DNA of 64,000 nucleotides from Yamagishiella unicocca (GCA_003116995.1 BDSL01000094.1:186001-250000), one strand, 5' to 3'; shown: positions 11,716 through 28,643, numbered from the stretch's first letter. Translations and numbers: made by a program. Notes: a model not told the origin generated them from the letters alone.

Positions 11716-13385
11716 TGCCCAGTCCAACCCTTGGAACTAAGGATCCTGGTCACTTGTATCAAGCACGATGCTGCTCATGGATTTGTCAGTTGCTCGGTGG
11801 CAGTACATAAGGACCGACTCATGTGATAGCTGACAGGGTGTCCCATGTGCTGGTTCATTCGGACCACACAGCCCACACAAAGTTTGTGCCTCCCAAAGCT
11901 GTCAAATGTGTTTGCTACGGTAGCGTGCGCGTAGGTAGCGTACGGTAGCGTACGGTGCGTAACACACGCGCTAGCGTACTGTGCCTTTCCCCGCCTTGTG
12001 ATGCCCCCGCACCGGCATGGTCGATCCGCGGGCACTGGTCATGGTTTCGGCGCATTCGGTGATAGGAGCAAGTGCGTATTCGCCTGCCCCTACCAATACC
12101 TATCGTGTGCCTCCTGGCCCCCTTTCCCCACTGCTTGCCTTCCCAGGCGAAACTTGCCCCTGCTCCCTGCCTTCAGCCCCTGCTCTCCCATAACATCCCA
12201 CGAACGGAATACCCGGATGATGGAGCCGGCATCCGCGGCCACGAGAGGGACCTTGGTTGTTGGGGGTTGAGGAGCAGCTCGACTCTACCGTTGGTTGGCA
12301 TCCTCTTTAAGCAAGGAGCCAATGCCATCAATGAGCAGGGTAAGTGGTTGATTGCCTTTCACCGACTGTCGGCTGCATGCACAGCAGCCTGCCGCTGACG
12401 CCTCGCGGAGGATAGTCAGTGGTGCAGATAAGCAGATAAAGGAAACAATGCCTACATCCGTGAGAGGGCAGAGACCTCGAATAGTGCGTTTGCTTTGCTG
12501 CATTCTAATCGCTGACACGAAGGATGCTTCAACCACGTTTGCTTGGTACCGGTAAAACCCTAAAACACTGTGACCCAAGACGCGACAGCAACGTCCATGG
12601 CATCTCACAGGACGGCACCAGGCGACTACAATACTGTTAGGTGTTTAGCATGCACACGATTTCGCTGGTTGCATGCGTTGGCTTGCTGGGATTGGACGGT
12701 TGGCCTAAATCGTCATTATTTCGCGCTTGGCATGGACTATTCACGAGCCACAGGGGACGGGACACTTCATTGACACAACCCTGATACCATGGTGCGGGCA
12801 GAGACGCGTCCGGTGACGGAACTGGGACCCGGATATAGTTGAACGACAATAATCTGGTAACCGTTTGCGATTGCGATGCTCTCTGTCTGATCGATACGGG
12901 CAGGTTCTTTGTTCTTCATAGCACGCGAACAGCATTTTGCATGACAGCGCCTGTCGGATGCCATTGTTGAAACAATGGCTGAGAACGCAGCCCAACGCAG
13001 CCATGCAATGCAATTACTCCTACGGGTTGAACGAACCCCACCTGGTACATTGGCCTAAATAAAGGCGTATATATAGACACGTAATTTTTAACTGGGAACT
13101 CCATCCGGATGTCGGAGATGAACCTACTCCCAACCTCGCTGCCATCTACTGCAAGATCTGATCACGTAAGAACGCAATGGCCGACTGGGCCTAGGTATAC
13201 ATGTGCACCATATGGGCGAAGTATTGCGTCTATCATGAGTACTCTCCCGGGTCAACCGGAAAGACAGGTATCGTAGCGAACGGCGCCACACTAGGTAACA
13301 AGTGTTTTGGCACTTCCGCTTCAGGACTTCCCATACACGTTGCCTGGCGATGCGAAATCCTTCGCAATATCGCCAGTCCACGTTT

Positions 13386-17312
<3,927 letters not shown>

Positions 17313-20300
17313 CTACAAGATCTTGTTCCGAATGTCTTCCAGCTTCTTCAACATCTCACCCGGGGTCCGGTCCATCGCCTCGGCAATCATCTGCTGCTTC
17401 TTCACAGGGATCTGCAGAACCGGTCCAGGGGGGCCGGGGCGATACAATCAGTACGCAAGGACGGTAGATGTGAGCAGAAAACGGCGCTGCTGCAGCATTA
17501 ACATACCGGTACCTACGCACACGGCCTTGGCCACACAGCATTAGGCACAAGGCCCTACATGGCTGAGCCGCCCCCCGCCCAGCCTGCCCATAGAGCCTCC
17601 CCAGCAGCTCTATAACAGAGTTAAACAACAGTTCCTTTTATAATTTTCCATTGGATAAAGGGCGTTAAAAAACAAATCTGCCACATTCACCCCCTCCCCT
17701 AAGCTTCAGTTTCCTCAAACAAGTTCTCCAGCATGCATCTCGAGACGTCTATTATAAATTGGTTTTCTTTGGTACACGGGTTTTCCTCGCAACCCCCGCC
17801 CAAGCTTACCGACGCGTACTGGCTGCACAGGTCGCCGTCCACGCAGTTGCGCACGGGGAAGTAGGCGGAGCGGAAGCCCAGGTGGTCGCGGCCGGACAGC
17901 GGGGGGTGCTCCTGGCGCAGGTGCATCTCCAGGTGGCCGAAGAAGTCAATGTCCTCGCGGTTGGTGAAGGGGTAGAGCACCCCGATGGCGCCCATCACGG
18001 TGCTGTAAACCAGCACCTGCGGCGCGGGGCGGGGGCCGCAGGAGTGGTGGCACAGTCGTCAGTTGGCAGTTACGAGTGTTTGCGTGTAAAGCGGTACAGC
18101 GGAGGACCTAGCATGCCAAGCTTTGGGCCGGGGGGGTGGGGGTGTTAGGCAGGGGTGCGTGCATTTCCGGGCTGTGGGCAGCATGCCTTAAGGTTTGCTA
18201 CGACAGCGTGTGAGTGCAATGGTGACGCGCACCGTACACCTCATGCCCCATGCGTCCCTCGCATAGGGCCCTCACGCCGCGGGGCGCTGTCTCCTCCTTG
18301 ACCAGTGGTACGTTTCCGCCCCTGGGCGGTGTGCAGCTTCACAACACACTAGCGCAGTTGTTCTGTCGCAGCGCCCACCTCCTGCCCGCCCGCCTGCATC
18401 TCCGCGCGCTGCAGCGACGTGATGGTGTCCCCCACGTGGAACTTGACCACCTCCTCCAGCTTGTGCGGGGCGCCGTTGAGCCGCCCGCTGGCCGCCGCCA
18501 TCTTGCCGCCCGTGGGGTCGTCCTCCACCTGCGCAGGTGGGGCGCGACCAGGGGGAGGAGCGTAGTAACACGGGCCTCAGCGCACCCTGCTTTGCCAGCT
18601 AAACCGCTCCGGCAAGCAGGTCGACAGCGAGCCAGCCAGCCAGGCTCCAAGGCACGAGAGGGCAGCCAACCGCCCCCAACGCGTACGTACGTACGTCACC
18701 CTCACCCCCCCCTCACCCCCCCTCATCCACCCCCTTCATCTCCCCCCCCTGCACCCACGGGCTTCCTCTCACCCCCCACTACCTCGCACACTCCAAACGC
18801 GTGCTCGAAAACTACTCGCCGGCTAGCTTCTTCCTCCGTTTTTGCCCCCCTATCCTCCTACGTCGTGTAGCCGGGTGGACCTCTCCCCCCTCCCCGCACC
18901 TGCTGCGAGGCCTCCCTAGGCAGCCGCAGCACCACCACGTTGCCGAACTTGTCGCCCGCCGCCACCGTGTCGTAGTCCAGCGGCAGGATGCTGGTGAGGT
19001 ATCGCGGCGCGATGTCGTCCGCGAAGATGTAGAAGGCGTTGTCGGCCTTCTTGTAGCGCATCATGTGCACCGACTCCTGCGCGTCTGCCACGTAGATGCG
19101 GGGGCCCTGCACCGTGACGCTCGTGATCTGGTGGGGAAGCCTGGGGGGGGGGGGAAGCGGGGGGTGCATAAAAGCGGGGGAGGTTTTGAGGAAGACCCGT
19201 GGATGCGAGGAAAAACCGTTCAGAACAGACGTTTCAAGGTGCATGCTGGAGAACTGGGGTGAGGATACAAAAGACGAAGGTCATATGTCGACCTTCGGCG
19301 GGTTTATAAGCCGTGGTCCGATGGGGGGGGAGGGTAACGAGAAGTAACATGCGGGAGCGGCAAGGAATAGCCGGCAGGCAGCGCCTATTTACAACTTTAA
19401 ATGGGTAGGAGGATGGGGTTTGGATTGGCTGTCAGTACTCGCCGCGTCGACAGACCGGCCGGCGTACCTGTTGTACTCGCACTTGCGCAGCAACTTCTTC
19501 TTGCCCATGTCGTACAACCGCAACGTGGGCCCGATGCCCGCCAGCAGCCGCCCCTTGAAGCCGCACATCGCCCCCGGGACTCCGCCATCCACCGTGGTCT
19601 TGTGGACCAGCTCCAGCCGCTTGCCGCTGTCAGCTAGCCGGTACACGCGGATGTAGGCGGCTGGGGGCGGGGGGAGGGGTGGGGTGGCAGGGGGCGGGTG
19701 ACCGTTAGCTTACCACGTGGCGATGACGTGGCGACGTGAGTAACGGAAACAAGGTTAGAAACAAGGTCACGTTCAAGCAACGGTGGGCAAAGCAGGGTCA
19801 TCGCCTGGAGACCAACGTAAGGAACCAACGCATATGGGAGACGAGGAGATTACATCTAATGTGTTTTCATTCCCAGCTCCCACCTGGCCGCGCCGTCCCG
19901 CTCCCTCCCATGAGCCCCTCCCCACCCGCGCTTAACCCCCCAACTAGCAACCCCCTTCCTCACACGAACCACACCGGCCGGCCCCAACCCCACTTCCCCG
20001 CTCGGCACGACCCCTCCCTCGCCCCTGTTCCTAAGGAGTTTTAGGGTTTTTAGGGTTCGCCCTGCCCGCGCACTTCCCCCCCACACACACTCTGTCCTCC
20101 GTCTCCTACGTCGTGTAACCGGGTCTTCAATCCGCCCCCCCCTTCGTTCCTCACCCTCGCAATCCGAGGGCATGTAACGCAGCCCCTTGGCGCACCCCAC
20201 CACCAGCAGCTTCTCCGTGCCGTCCGCGCCGCCCCCCGCGCCCGGTGGCATGATCAGGTCCGCCAGCGCCATGGACACGATGGCCTCGTTGTTGTCCACC

Positions 20301-23300
20301 TCCGTCACGAACACGGTGGACAGAGTGGCGGGGTCGACCACCCGCAGGCAGCCAGCCCACTGGCCCGGCTGGCCCTTGGGGGCGCCGAACTGCTCCTCCA
20401 GCGCCGCCAGCTCGTCGTTGAACTCCACGCCCTGGCCAGGGTTATAATTGGGTTATTAGGGTTATTAGGGTTATTAGGTTTTTAGGGTTGGGTGCGTTGA
20501 GGAGCAGAGGGTGCGGTGGTCAGGACGGGAGGCTCCAGCTTTCCTTTCCTTCCACCTTCAAACCACACCCTAATACCACGAGTGGACAAGGTTACTTTAT
20601 GGGGGTTTCCGACGGGTTGCGACGGGCAGCCCTGGCACGCATCGCCGTTCCCCGCCACCACATCGCCTAGTTCGCCGCAAACACAAACACGCCACGCGAG
20701 GTCCTTGTTCGTTAGGCAACTACCCGTGTCAGTGTCATTTCGCGGCTCAACGATGGCAAAACCTCCGCCCCGCCCCCCCCCCGCCGCCCCTCCCCTTCCC
20801 CACCTGCACCGGCGCGCCCTCCTCCTCCGCCAGCGCCGCCAGCTTGGCCTGCAGGTCCTCTCGCTCCACCAGCGGCACCGCCGCGTGGTCGGACTCGGCG
20901 ATCAGCAGCAGCTTGGTCTCGGGGTGGATCAGCAGCCGCCGGGGGGTGTAGCGCAGCCGGCAGGCCTGCGTGTTGAAGGCGTCGCCCACGTTCTCGACCG
21001 CCAGGATGCGCAACGTGCTCTTCACAACGGCCACGAAGCCCTCCGGGCACTGGTCGGACGCGAAGCCTGGGCTCGGCGGGGAGGGGGGGGAGAGGGGGAT
21101 AAGAGACCCGGTTACACGACATAGGAGACGGAGACGGGGAAGGGGGGGAGATTAGACCCGGTTACACGACATAGGAAACGGGCAGTGGGGGTGGAGAGGA
21201 GGCAGGACGGGTGAGCGGAGAGGATACCGGTAGAAATCGGCATGGGAGACGAGGCATTATGACTTGGGAGGTGCTGAAGGAAGGGGCTGCGGCAGCCGGA
21301 CAGGGCGCAGGTCGGGGGCGTGAGGTCCGGACACAGCCAGGACCGCGGAGACTAAGCCACACGACGGTGCCCCCCTTCCCTCCCCTCTTTATGCCACTCC
21401 CCTCCCCTCCTCCCCTCCCACCCTCCCCTCCTCCCACCCACCCGACGCGTAGTCCAGCGCCTCGTACGACAGCGGCGACAGGTTGAATCTCCCCTGGTCG
21501 TTGTAGCCCAGCCACGGCCGGCTGGACAGCGCCAGCATGCAGCGGTTGCCGCGGATGGTGGCGGCGAAGAGCTTGGGCGGCTTGGTGCCCAGGAAGCGGG
21601 TGCGGGAGTCGGTGAGCTGGCCGCTGAGGCGGTCCACCTCCGAGCGGATGAGGATGCCGTTCTGGAGGCCCACGTGCAGGAAGAGGCCGCCCTCGGTGGA
21701 GCGGTCGGCGCCCGGTCCCGAGTTGTAGAGCATGAGGATGCTCTCGGGCACGGAATTGAGGGCCTGGCGAGGGATGGGGGGGGAGCGTAGGCATGCGTGG
21801 GACGAGGAGTGGGCGGTGGGTGGGTTGAGTCGCACGCGCGGCTGGTTGGATGGGTTAGGGCATCCCCTGGAGCCAACACGTCGTAGCGTCGCGATTGTAG
21901 GCGGCACTGCTGGTTGTGTATGCTTGCGGTGGGAACCTCCGTCGCTGCCTGCCTGCCTGCCCGTCAGCGACACCCCGCCATCTTGGCGTCGGCCCCCCTC
22001 CCCCGTTCCCCTCACCCGTAAGGCCTCTCCTCCCTTGCATACTCACGCGCCCTTTCTCTACACCCCTCCGCACACGCCCGCACAACCCCAACCACGCCTC
22101 CCCTCCGGCCCCACCTGTATCAACCATGTACCCCGGTCCCTCTCTGGAGCCTCAGCCCAGCACCTCCCCTCCTCCCGCCCCGCCGCCTCCCCTCCCCCTC
22201 CCGCCCCGCCGCCTCCCCTCCCGCCCCCCGCCTCCCCTCCCGCCCCCCGCCTCCCCTCCCCTCCCCTCCCCGCCGCCTCCCCTCCCCCTCCCGCCCCGCC
22301 GCCCCACCTGCATCGACAGGTTCTTGAGCCCCTGCCCCGGGTCCAGCGACAGCACCCGCACGGTCTGGTCGTACGTGCCCACCGCCAGGAACGACGAGCG
22401 CACCAGCCCCTCCGGCACCGGCGGTATCTCCAGGCACGACACGTCCTCCGCCAGGTCGCGCTTCTCCGCCTCCACCAGCAGCCCCGTGCCCACCTCCAGC
22501 TCGAACACCGTCACCTCGCCGCCCTGCAGCGCGATGGCAACCTGCACGGCCGGGTGGGGACGGGGGTCAGGCGGAGGGAAGGATGGAGGGGTAGTGGTAG
22601 AAGGAGGGGTGGTGGTAGGAAGAGGGGTAGTGGTAGTGGCCCAGGGTGGCTGGGGTCGGTCGCGATGGATGCGGTTCCCGAGTCATGTAAGCAAACGACC
22701 CATGGTGCCGTGCGTCGGTCAGAAGTACAGCCAAGCGACAGGGGTTTAATGGAAATGGATGAGAGTCGTAAGTCTGGTCCTGGGGCTATCCACGGCTCGT
22801 GTCTTTTGGGGCCCTGGGGCCTTTCGTGTGCGGGGCAGGGGCACGGGCAGGCCAGCCCTGTGAACTCGCTGTGATGCAATGTGAGGAGGGGACCCGGGCT
22901 GCTGCTGCTGCGCGACGCCCCCACCTGCTTCTCGTTGGATGCCGCCGCCTTGATGTTCCGGCGCCCGGGCACCTTCCACTCGTTGATGCGCCGGTCGGGC
23001 CGGATGTGGCGCAGGCCGCCGGGGTACACCTGCGAGAGCGGGGGCGGGCGAGGCAGCGGCGGGTGGGGGTGGGAGAGTGGGGGTGGGAGAGTGGGGGTGG
23101 GAGAGTGAGGGCGGGAGACCGGGGGTCGGAGAGCGGGCGCAGGGCGACACAAGAACAGCATGGGCACAAGTCCACGGCTGTTCTTGCCCTCCCAACCTCC
23201 GCCTGCCGCGCCCCTATTCACTGTTTCTGATGGCTGAAAGACGGAAGTAACCACATCCCTTGGCTTCCACGCTTCCAAGCCGTACCGCAGACAGGGGACA

Positions 23301-26300
23301 CGGATTACCCTCGTCATACCCTACCGTCATAGTCACATAGGGTATATGACTATGACCCAACGACTGCGTAAAGCCACCGCCGCAAGGCCTGACCCCCGCC
23401 CCTGCACACGCACCACACACAAACCCACACTCTCCACCCCTCCCACCTGCAGCATGGAGTTGTCCGCCAGCAGCTGCGTGTGCAGTGTGGGCACTGTGCC
23501 CAGGAAGCCGCTCTCGTTGGTCTCCTTCACCTCCTCGCCGATGCTGAAGACCTGCCGGGGGCGCCAAGCAGGCAGCACGAGGCGGCACGAGCATCGTCAG
23601 CCTGGCGGGACACCACCGTCCGTCCCGTGTACCGACACCACCCAGTATGAAGGAGGACATCAGCCATGGCAGATACGTCGTGTGCGTATGCGACGCCAAA
23701 ATGAGATAACGCACTGGGTCTGGGAACACGCATGTACCCGACGTGTGTATTGGTGCCGGAATACATCAGCCGCAGCCGCGGGAGGTTGCAGGTGGAGACG
23801 CGGCTGGTGTGCATCCGATGTGTTAATCGAGCCGGTGCACCAGGCCAATACGTCCTGCCAGTGTTGCGTTTGCAGCTGGCGGCAAGTACCCACAGTCTTG
23901 CGTTTGCAGCTGGCGGCAAGCACCCACCAGCGTGGCGTTGGCGAAGGAGACGACGATGAAGGCGTCGAACTCGTCCGTGGCGTTGCGGCGCACCGTCCAC
24001 ACGGCGGTGGGCGCGCCGGGCAGTGGGCTGACCGCCAGCTCGGTCACGGCCAGGCCGGGACGCAGGACGGACAGCGAGGCGCGAGGGCCGCGGCCGCACA
24101 GCGCGTAGATCTGCGGGATCTCCTCGTTGAGCAGGTTGGCGACCTGTGCGGGCGTCAGGGCCAGGCATCAGGGGGTGGCAACGGGGTGAGGTCAAGACGG
24201 GGATCGACGCGGGAGTCGTCGCCATCACGCGTGGAGCGGGGGATTCATCGGGCATCCGAGCAACGGGCGAGTGGGTGGGCAAGGTGAGCAAGTGAGCATG
24301 GGGTCGTAGTGGTGGGAGTGTCCGTGAGATTGAAAAGTTGAATTTTGACGGGTCCTCGCTCCGGTAAGCTGGCCGGACTTAAGGCTGAAATGAGCATTGA
24401 CGTGTGCTGTACGTGCTGTATATGCAGAACGAGGGGGGGGGGGACAGGGTAGCAGCGAGGAGGCAGCGAGGACGCCGCACACACCTTCATGTCGGTGATG
24501 GGCATGAGCGAGGCCATCTCGTCGATGAGCAGCAGGTTCTTCAGCGGCCGTGGCTCGAAGAACACCGGCTGGAAGCCCTCCTCCGTCTGCACCAGCGTGG
24601 CGCTGCTGCTCTCCACGTCGCCGTCGTCCTCGCCGGTGCCCTGGAGGTCGGGTGGCATAAAGACCCGCTTACACCCGGGGGTTGGGGGTCGGTGGGGGCC
24701 GAAGCCCACAGGACTGCAACCAACGTGGCTGAGCTGCAACCCCGCATCTGCCAGGTGTGTGCGCCCTGGGTGGGTTCAGGTAGGAGTGCAGCAACGCTCT
24801 TCGGCCATCCCAAACGCAGCCGTACAGCGGCGCCCTCAGCCACACCCCCACGAACTTAGGGGGGGAGTGGGCAACAGCCCGGTCATGAAACTCATCCCAC
24901 TCGCGCCGTACATACCACGAACTGGTACAGCGCGTGGTTGCCGTACTCGCTGGCTGCGAACAGGAAGCCCGTCTTGAGCACCGTGATGGCGGTGCAGGGC
25001 GGGATGGTGTCGAAGTACTTGATCTTCAGCTCCGTCACCGCCTCACCCTCGTACGACAGCGTCACCTTGTAGATGTCGCCGTACTCGCTCTGGAGGTCGC
25101 ATGTCGGTGCGGGCAGAACGCGCGATTGCCGATGGAGGCCCAAGCGGGGATTATACGTGCAGAAGGCATGAACGACAAGGACGTTGGAGGGCGGATGAGG
25201 CTACGGGGTCCATAGCCCGTAACGAGGTACCGCGTCGTAATAAAACAGCATTTGGCATCCGCAGGCGCCACCTCCTCTCCTGGCTGCCGGCGTACCAGCC
25301 GACTAGGTGAAACTAAAGATGGGCTGCCGCCCTGGCTCCGAGACCGAGCGGGCACGGCGCGTATCCTTATAGTAGCATGGCGGAGGCCACTTGGCCGAGC
25401 CATTATTACATAACCCGCCACTCCAGGCTGCGTCGTACTGCAAGCTACCTTCGGCGCGCAGTGTCACATACCGCCCTCGCCCCGCGCGCGTTCGTGTGCA
25501 CGCCTTTGCATGCGTGTCTTTTTCGAACCATGCTGCGCCTAGCAGCTACTCTCGCGCGACCGCAAACGCTTCTCGACAAGACGCCCGCCAGCCGCGCCTG
25601 TGGGACCCTCCCCTACCTGCACCAGGAAGAAGGAGTAGGCCTTCTTCTTGTGGGTCGCGTAGCTGACGATGAGCACTCCGCGGTCCCCGGGCAGGTCGCT
25701 GCGCCGCGGGATGACTGCGCGCACCTCCTCATGGTCCTGATGTGGCCGCACGGACATGGAGCGGCGTGCAACGGGTAGAGCGGGTCAGGGATTGAGTCGA
25801 CGACAGGTAGGGCGGGTCAGGGGCCGAGTGCACAGGACGCGGCAAAGGGTGAGGGCGGGTCAGGAGCTGAGTGGACAGGAGCTTCGGATGCGGGCATTGC
25901 GCGCTCGTGCAGGTGGTGGGGAGGTGTGGTTCAGTGGCCAGACAGCATCGCTGCCCCTGCCCCTCCCTTCCCTGCCCCTCGCTGCCCTGACCTCCAGTCG
26001 CTTCACGTCCCCGCCAGTCGCTTCACGTCCCCGCCAGTCGCTGTACGTCCCCGCCACTCGCTGTACGTCCCCGCCAGTCGCTGTACGTCCCCGCCACTCG
26101 CTGTACGTCCCCGCCACTCGCTGTACGTCCCCGCCACTCGCTGTACGTCCCCGCCAGTCGCTGTACGTCCCCGCCAGTCGCTGTACGTCCCCGCCACTCG
26201 CTGTACGTCCCCGCCACTCGCTGCGTCCGTGTTCCGCTGCGTCCGTGTGTACGGTGTGACGAGCAACGTAACCAGCACCAGAGCGCGGCAGGCTTGTAGA

Positions 26301-28643
26301 TGACCAGGCAAGCACGGGAGGCATCCCCGCAGCGGAAACACGTGCGACGCAGGCCATGATAGCACCCAGCGGATTCACACACCACCGTCGGCATCAAGAT
26401 AATGGCAACCCGCAGCCCGCGTTCGCGGGGCACACCCACACGATACCTAGCGGCATCATGCGAGCCCAGGTCCCAGGTTCCAGTGGCCGCGCCGGGACTA
26501 TCGGGCTGAATGCGCCCACGAGCGCCGTGCAACCGACCCTTACGAATTGCGCAACAGATATGCCATGGCCCGAGCCGCAACTAGTGCCGCAACGAGGCAA
26601 GGCAACGTATACCAAGTGAATGCCCGCCAACGGCAATCCACATCCCCGTGATCCCCATGCAGCAGCGGAATACTGCTCATCACGGTCCCAAAGGACGACG
26701 CCCCGGGCGCCAAACGGGGCATCCCCCCAACGACACGTTGGTTAGCGGCCGCGTCTTCGCGCCGCATAGCTCCGGTACGGCGCCTCACCACACGCACCCA
26801 CAGTTGCTGGTAAACCGCAACGAACCCCTCCAGAAGGCGTCGAGTGCTTAACCAACAGCAATTAGGAAGGCGGGGGAGCGCTCTTTTTCGGCAACCGAGT
26901 ATCGCCGCAACCGTGCGGTAATGCCAATCCTTGTCGTCCCTCAGCACTTGAAGCGCCACGGGCCTTACGCCTCTCGGCACTTGCGCCCGCGCAACCACCC
27001 CAGAGTCTAACGCCGCGGCGAGGGAGGACTTGCAGGAGCCGTTTGCGAGTACTTAGCGATGGCCAGGGGCCCCGTCAACAGCCCCATCCCTCCTCCCCCA
27101 AAGCCGCCCAACCCCAGTCCTTGCACCCTCCCACCCACCACCGACCCGATCCCGCTGAGCCTCCCACCTGGTTTTTGTAGATGATGAAGTTCTCCGCGCA
27201 CACCAGCACCCCCCCTGGACCGTCCGCTCCGCCCGGCACCGCTACCAGCAGGTTCGCGCCGTTATCGACCGGCTCCGTCCACTTGCGCACCACGTTGTTA
27301 AGCCCCAGATCCATCTCGTAAAAGGTCAGGTGCTTCTGGGCCATGGAGGCAGCCTCACCCGTTGGGTCCTGGCGTGGCGTGTTGAGGCGGCAACAGCAGG
27401 GTGCGGCGACACGCGTGAAAACGTAGATCCATATGGCTGCGATTGACTCGAAACGTGTGATTGTCAACGTGCTGTCTCCCCGCGGCTGCTCTTACGTGCC
27501 GTTCGTAAACTGAATGGCGCCTGGATGCGCGTACGCGCCGCCGCGCGGTATGGGTTGCAGAGGCGCACTTTTGCACAGAGTCTTGAAACGATACCGTCAA
27601 CGGCAAACATCACAAGGACCACCAACGGCGTCAATCGTTAAGCGCTCATCGTCTTTGCGCACGCTCAGCGGCTCCCTTATCGGCTATGGGTGGGGGAACG
27701 ACCCAGGTATGTAGAGGAGCAGGGCTAGGAGGAGCACTCAGTGGCAGCTACACCGCACGGTGGAAGCTGACAGGTGGCGCAGGGTTGGGTTCATACGCTG
27801 CAAATGGACGTGAAGTATCGGGGCCGCTGGTCACTTGGGGGTGCGGCCCATGGGTCCTTCACCCACAAAAGCCCCCCAACCCAGCCCTAGCGACCCACCT
27901 GGTCTGCTTCCGAATAGTCAAGCTCAATGGCCGCGAAGATAGGGTTGTCAAAGCCGCAGTCCATGCCGCAGACGCTGAATGTGATATGGTGGGACTTGTG
28001 CGCCTCCAGCGGCGACGAAATCGTGAGGTTCGCCGCAGCGTCTCGGTTCAGCACATACACAAACTTCTGCTTCTCCACTGCCCCAATCATGCACGCGCGG
28101 CCTTTCGGGTCGACGGCTATGTACTGGCCTGGCACGATGCGCCGGCACCCCGATCGCCCGAACGTCTCTTGGTGCACTTTGACCCATACATTCTTGTCCT
28201 TATTGAACTTGAGCAGGATAATCCTCCCCGAGTCCGAACCCATAACTAGATGGTCTAGGTTGGAACCCGTTAGGCGCACTGCCGCCATAGAACGGATGCA
28301 ACCAAACACTTCCGTCGCCACCACTGTTTGCATCTTTCCGTTCTCATTTGGCCTCAGCAGCTCCAGAATCTTCCCGCGCGACACCACTACCTCCTGCGCC
28401 TTCGGCGCTGAAAAGTTTCCATACACGGCGTTCTGCAGCACCATGAACACGGGTAAGTCCATTTCGCGTACATGGTTTCGTGACGTTTGCCTTGTATTTA
28501 CTACTGCACTCCTACTCCCTCAGCTGCTCTTAATCGGAGCAGGTCACAGGCTGAGATGTCCAAATGGCGGCAAGGGAGCCCATGGCACGCTTCCACACCT
28601 GAATTCCAGATGCCCGGCTGAGGGTAAGGGAGTAGAGGAACAT
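17313..28643 (-). CDS. SF3B3: Splicing factor 3B subunit 3 (SF3B3/SAP130), 18 exons, 1213 aa
   Basis: Core subunit of SF3b in the U2 snRNP. It scaffolds SF3B1 at the branch site in the nucleus. The fold is three WD40-like beta-propellers (MMS1-N/CPSF-A family). Exons: 28643-28599, 28432-27899, 27368-27168, 25736-25617, 25089-24916, 24640-24485, 24143-23928, 23551-23447, 23029-22925, 22541-22308, 21763-21442, 21066-20804, 20431-20155, 19660-19468, 19140-18900, 18528-18379, 18016-17810, 17411-17313. All phases fit and the total is 1213 codons (human 1217 aa). Hallmarks include [23 protein letters not shown] text, [44 protein letters not shown] and the C-terminal [18 protein letters not shown]. 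Exon 1 is only 45 nt ([15 protein letters not shown]) and restores the family N-terminus; an in-frame ATG at 28462 lies in intron 1. Introns carry many short repeats. Confidence 0.96.
17703..17795 (-). repeat. Intronic dispersed repeat B, donor-side copy in SF3B3 intron 17
   Basis: On the gene strand it reads GAGGAAAACCCG, then GATGCATGCTGGAGAACT, starting about 15 nt past the donor at 17809. The inverted counterpart is at 19185-19262 and a third copy at 39636-39700. Confidence 0.7.
18859..18879 (-). repeat. Intronic element C, donor-side copy (SF3B3 intron 15)
   Basis: The gene strand reads ACCCGGCTACACGACGTAG, about 20 nt downstream of the donor at 18899. Confidence 0.75.
19185..19262 (+). 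repeat. Intronic dispersed repeat B, acceptor-side copy in SF3B3 intron 14
   Basis: The plus strand reads GAGGAAGACCCGTGGATGCG, then AGGTGCATGCTGGAGAACT. It lies about 45 nt upstream of the acceptor at 19141 and is inverted relative to the donor-side copy at 17703-17795. Confidence 0.7.
20039..20056 (+). repeat. Interstitial telomere-like tract TTTTAGGG
   Basis: Two tandem units (TTTTAGGG then TTTTTAGGGTT) matching the Chlamydomonas-type telomere repeat, inside SF3B3 intron 13. Confidence 0.7.
20107..20127 (-). repeat. Intronic element C, donor-side copy (SF3B3 intron 13)
   Basis: The gene strand reads AGACCCGGTTACACGACGTA, about 27 nt downstream of the donor at 20154. Confidence 0.8.
20450..20490 (+). 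repeat. Telomere-like TTATTAGGG repeat beside an acceptor
   Basis: Three GGGTTATTA units followed by TTTTTAGGGTTG. On the gene strand it reads as repeated CCCTAAT and lies 19-59 nt upstream of the exon-13 start at 20431, the usual branch-point zone. Confidence 0.8.
21104..21176 (+). repeat. Intronic element C, two acceptor-side copies (SF3B3 intron 11)
   Basis: AGACCCGGTTACACGACATA occurs twice 48 bp apart (about 21105 and 21153), the nearer one 38 nt from the exon-12 start at 21066. Orientation is opposite to the donor-side copies at 18859 and 20107. Confidence 0.85.
22165..22310. repeat. C-rich (CCTCCCGCCCC)n tract at an intron start
   Basis: Repeated CGCCTCCCCTCCC and CCGCCCCGCCGC strings occupy the first roughly 140 nt of SF3B3 intron 10, just past the donor at 22307. 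The gene strand is G-rich here. Confidence 0.8.
25995..26225. repeat. 20-bp tandem repeat in SF3B3 intron 3, about 11-12 copies
   Basis: The unit is GTCGCTGTACGTCCCCGCCA with a G/C variant (CAGTCG versus CACTCG) alternating along the array and CTTCACG in the first units. There are no spacers, so it is a minisatellite and not a CRISPR array. Confidence 0.95.

Larger units (their letters stand above)
8113..13385. other. Repeat-pocked region with no supported gene
   Basis: I looked on both strands and found no recognisable protein, tRNA or rRNA. Small duplications are visible: GTCACTGTAGGT twice at 8189-8222, GTTGGGAGTGGCGGCCCTG twice at 8512-8560, and an imperfect roughly 80-bp duplication (8950-9030 versus 9420-9500, sharing TTGCCATGCTGG and GGCAGCAGGCTGATGGCC-like text). 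TAGCGTACGG repeats occur at about 11935-11955. Open frames of 200-250 codons occur on the minus strand at 8843-9604 and 9414-10109, but their proteins show no recognisable domain and overlapping frames are equally open, as GC-rich DNA produces by chance. Confidence 0.6.

Noticed and set aside
21732..22874. Plus-strand frame of 380 codons, Pro/Arg-rich
   Set aside because: Antisense to SF3B3 exons and a C-rich intron repeat; a shadow frame.
25995..26225. 20-bp repeats considered as a CRISPR array
   Set aside because: No spacers between units, located in a nuclear intron; it is a minisatellite.
28460..28462. ATG considered as the SF3B3 start
   Set aside because: It lies in intron 1 and yields a non-family N-terminus; the upstream 45-nt exon restores the conserved start.
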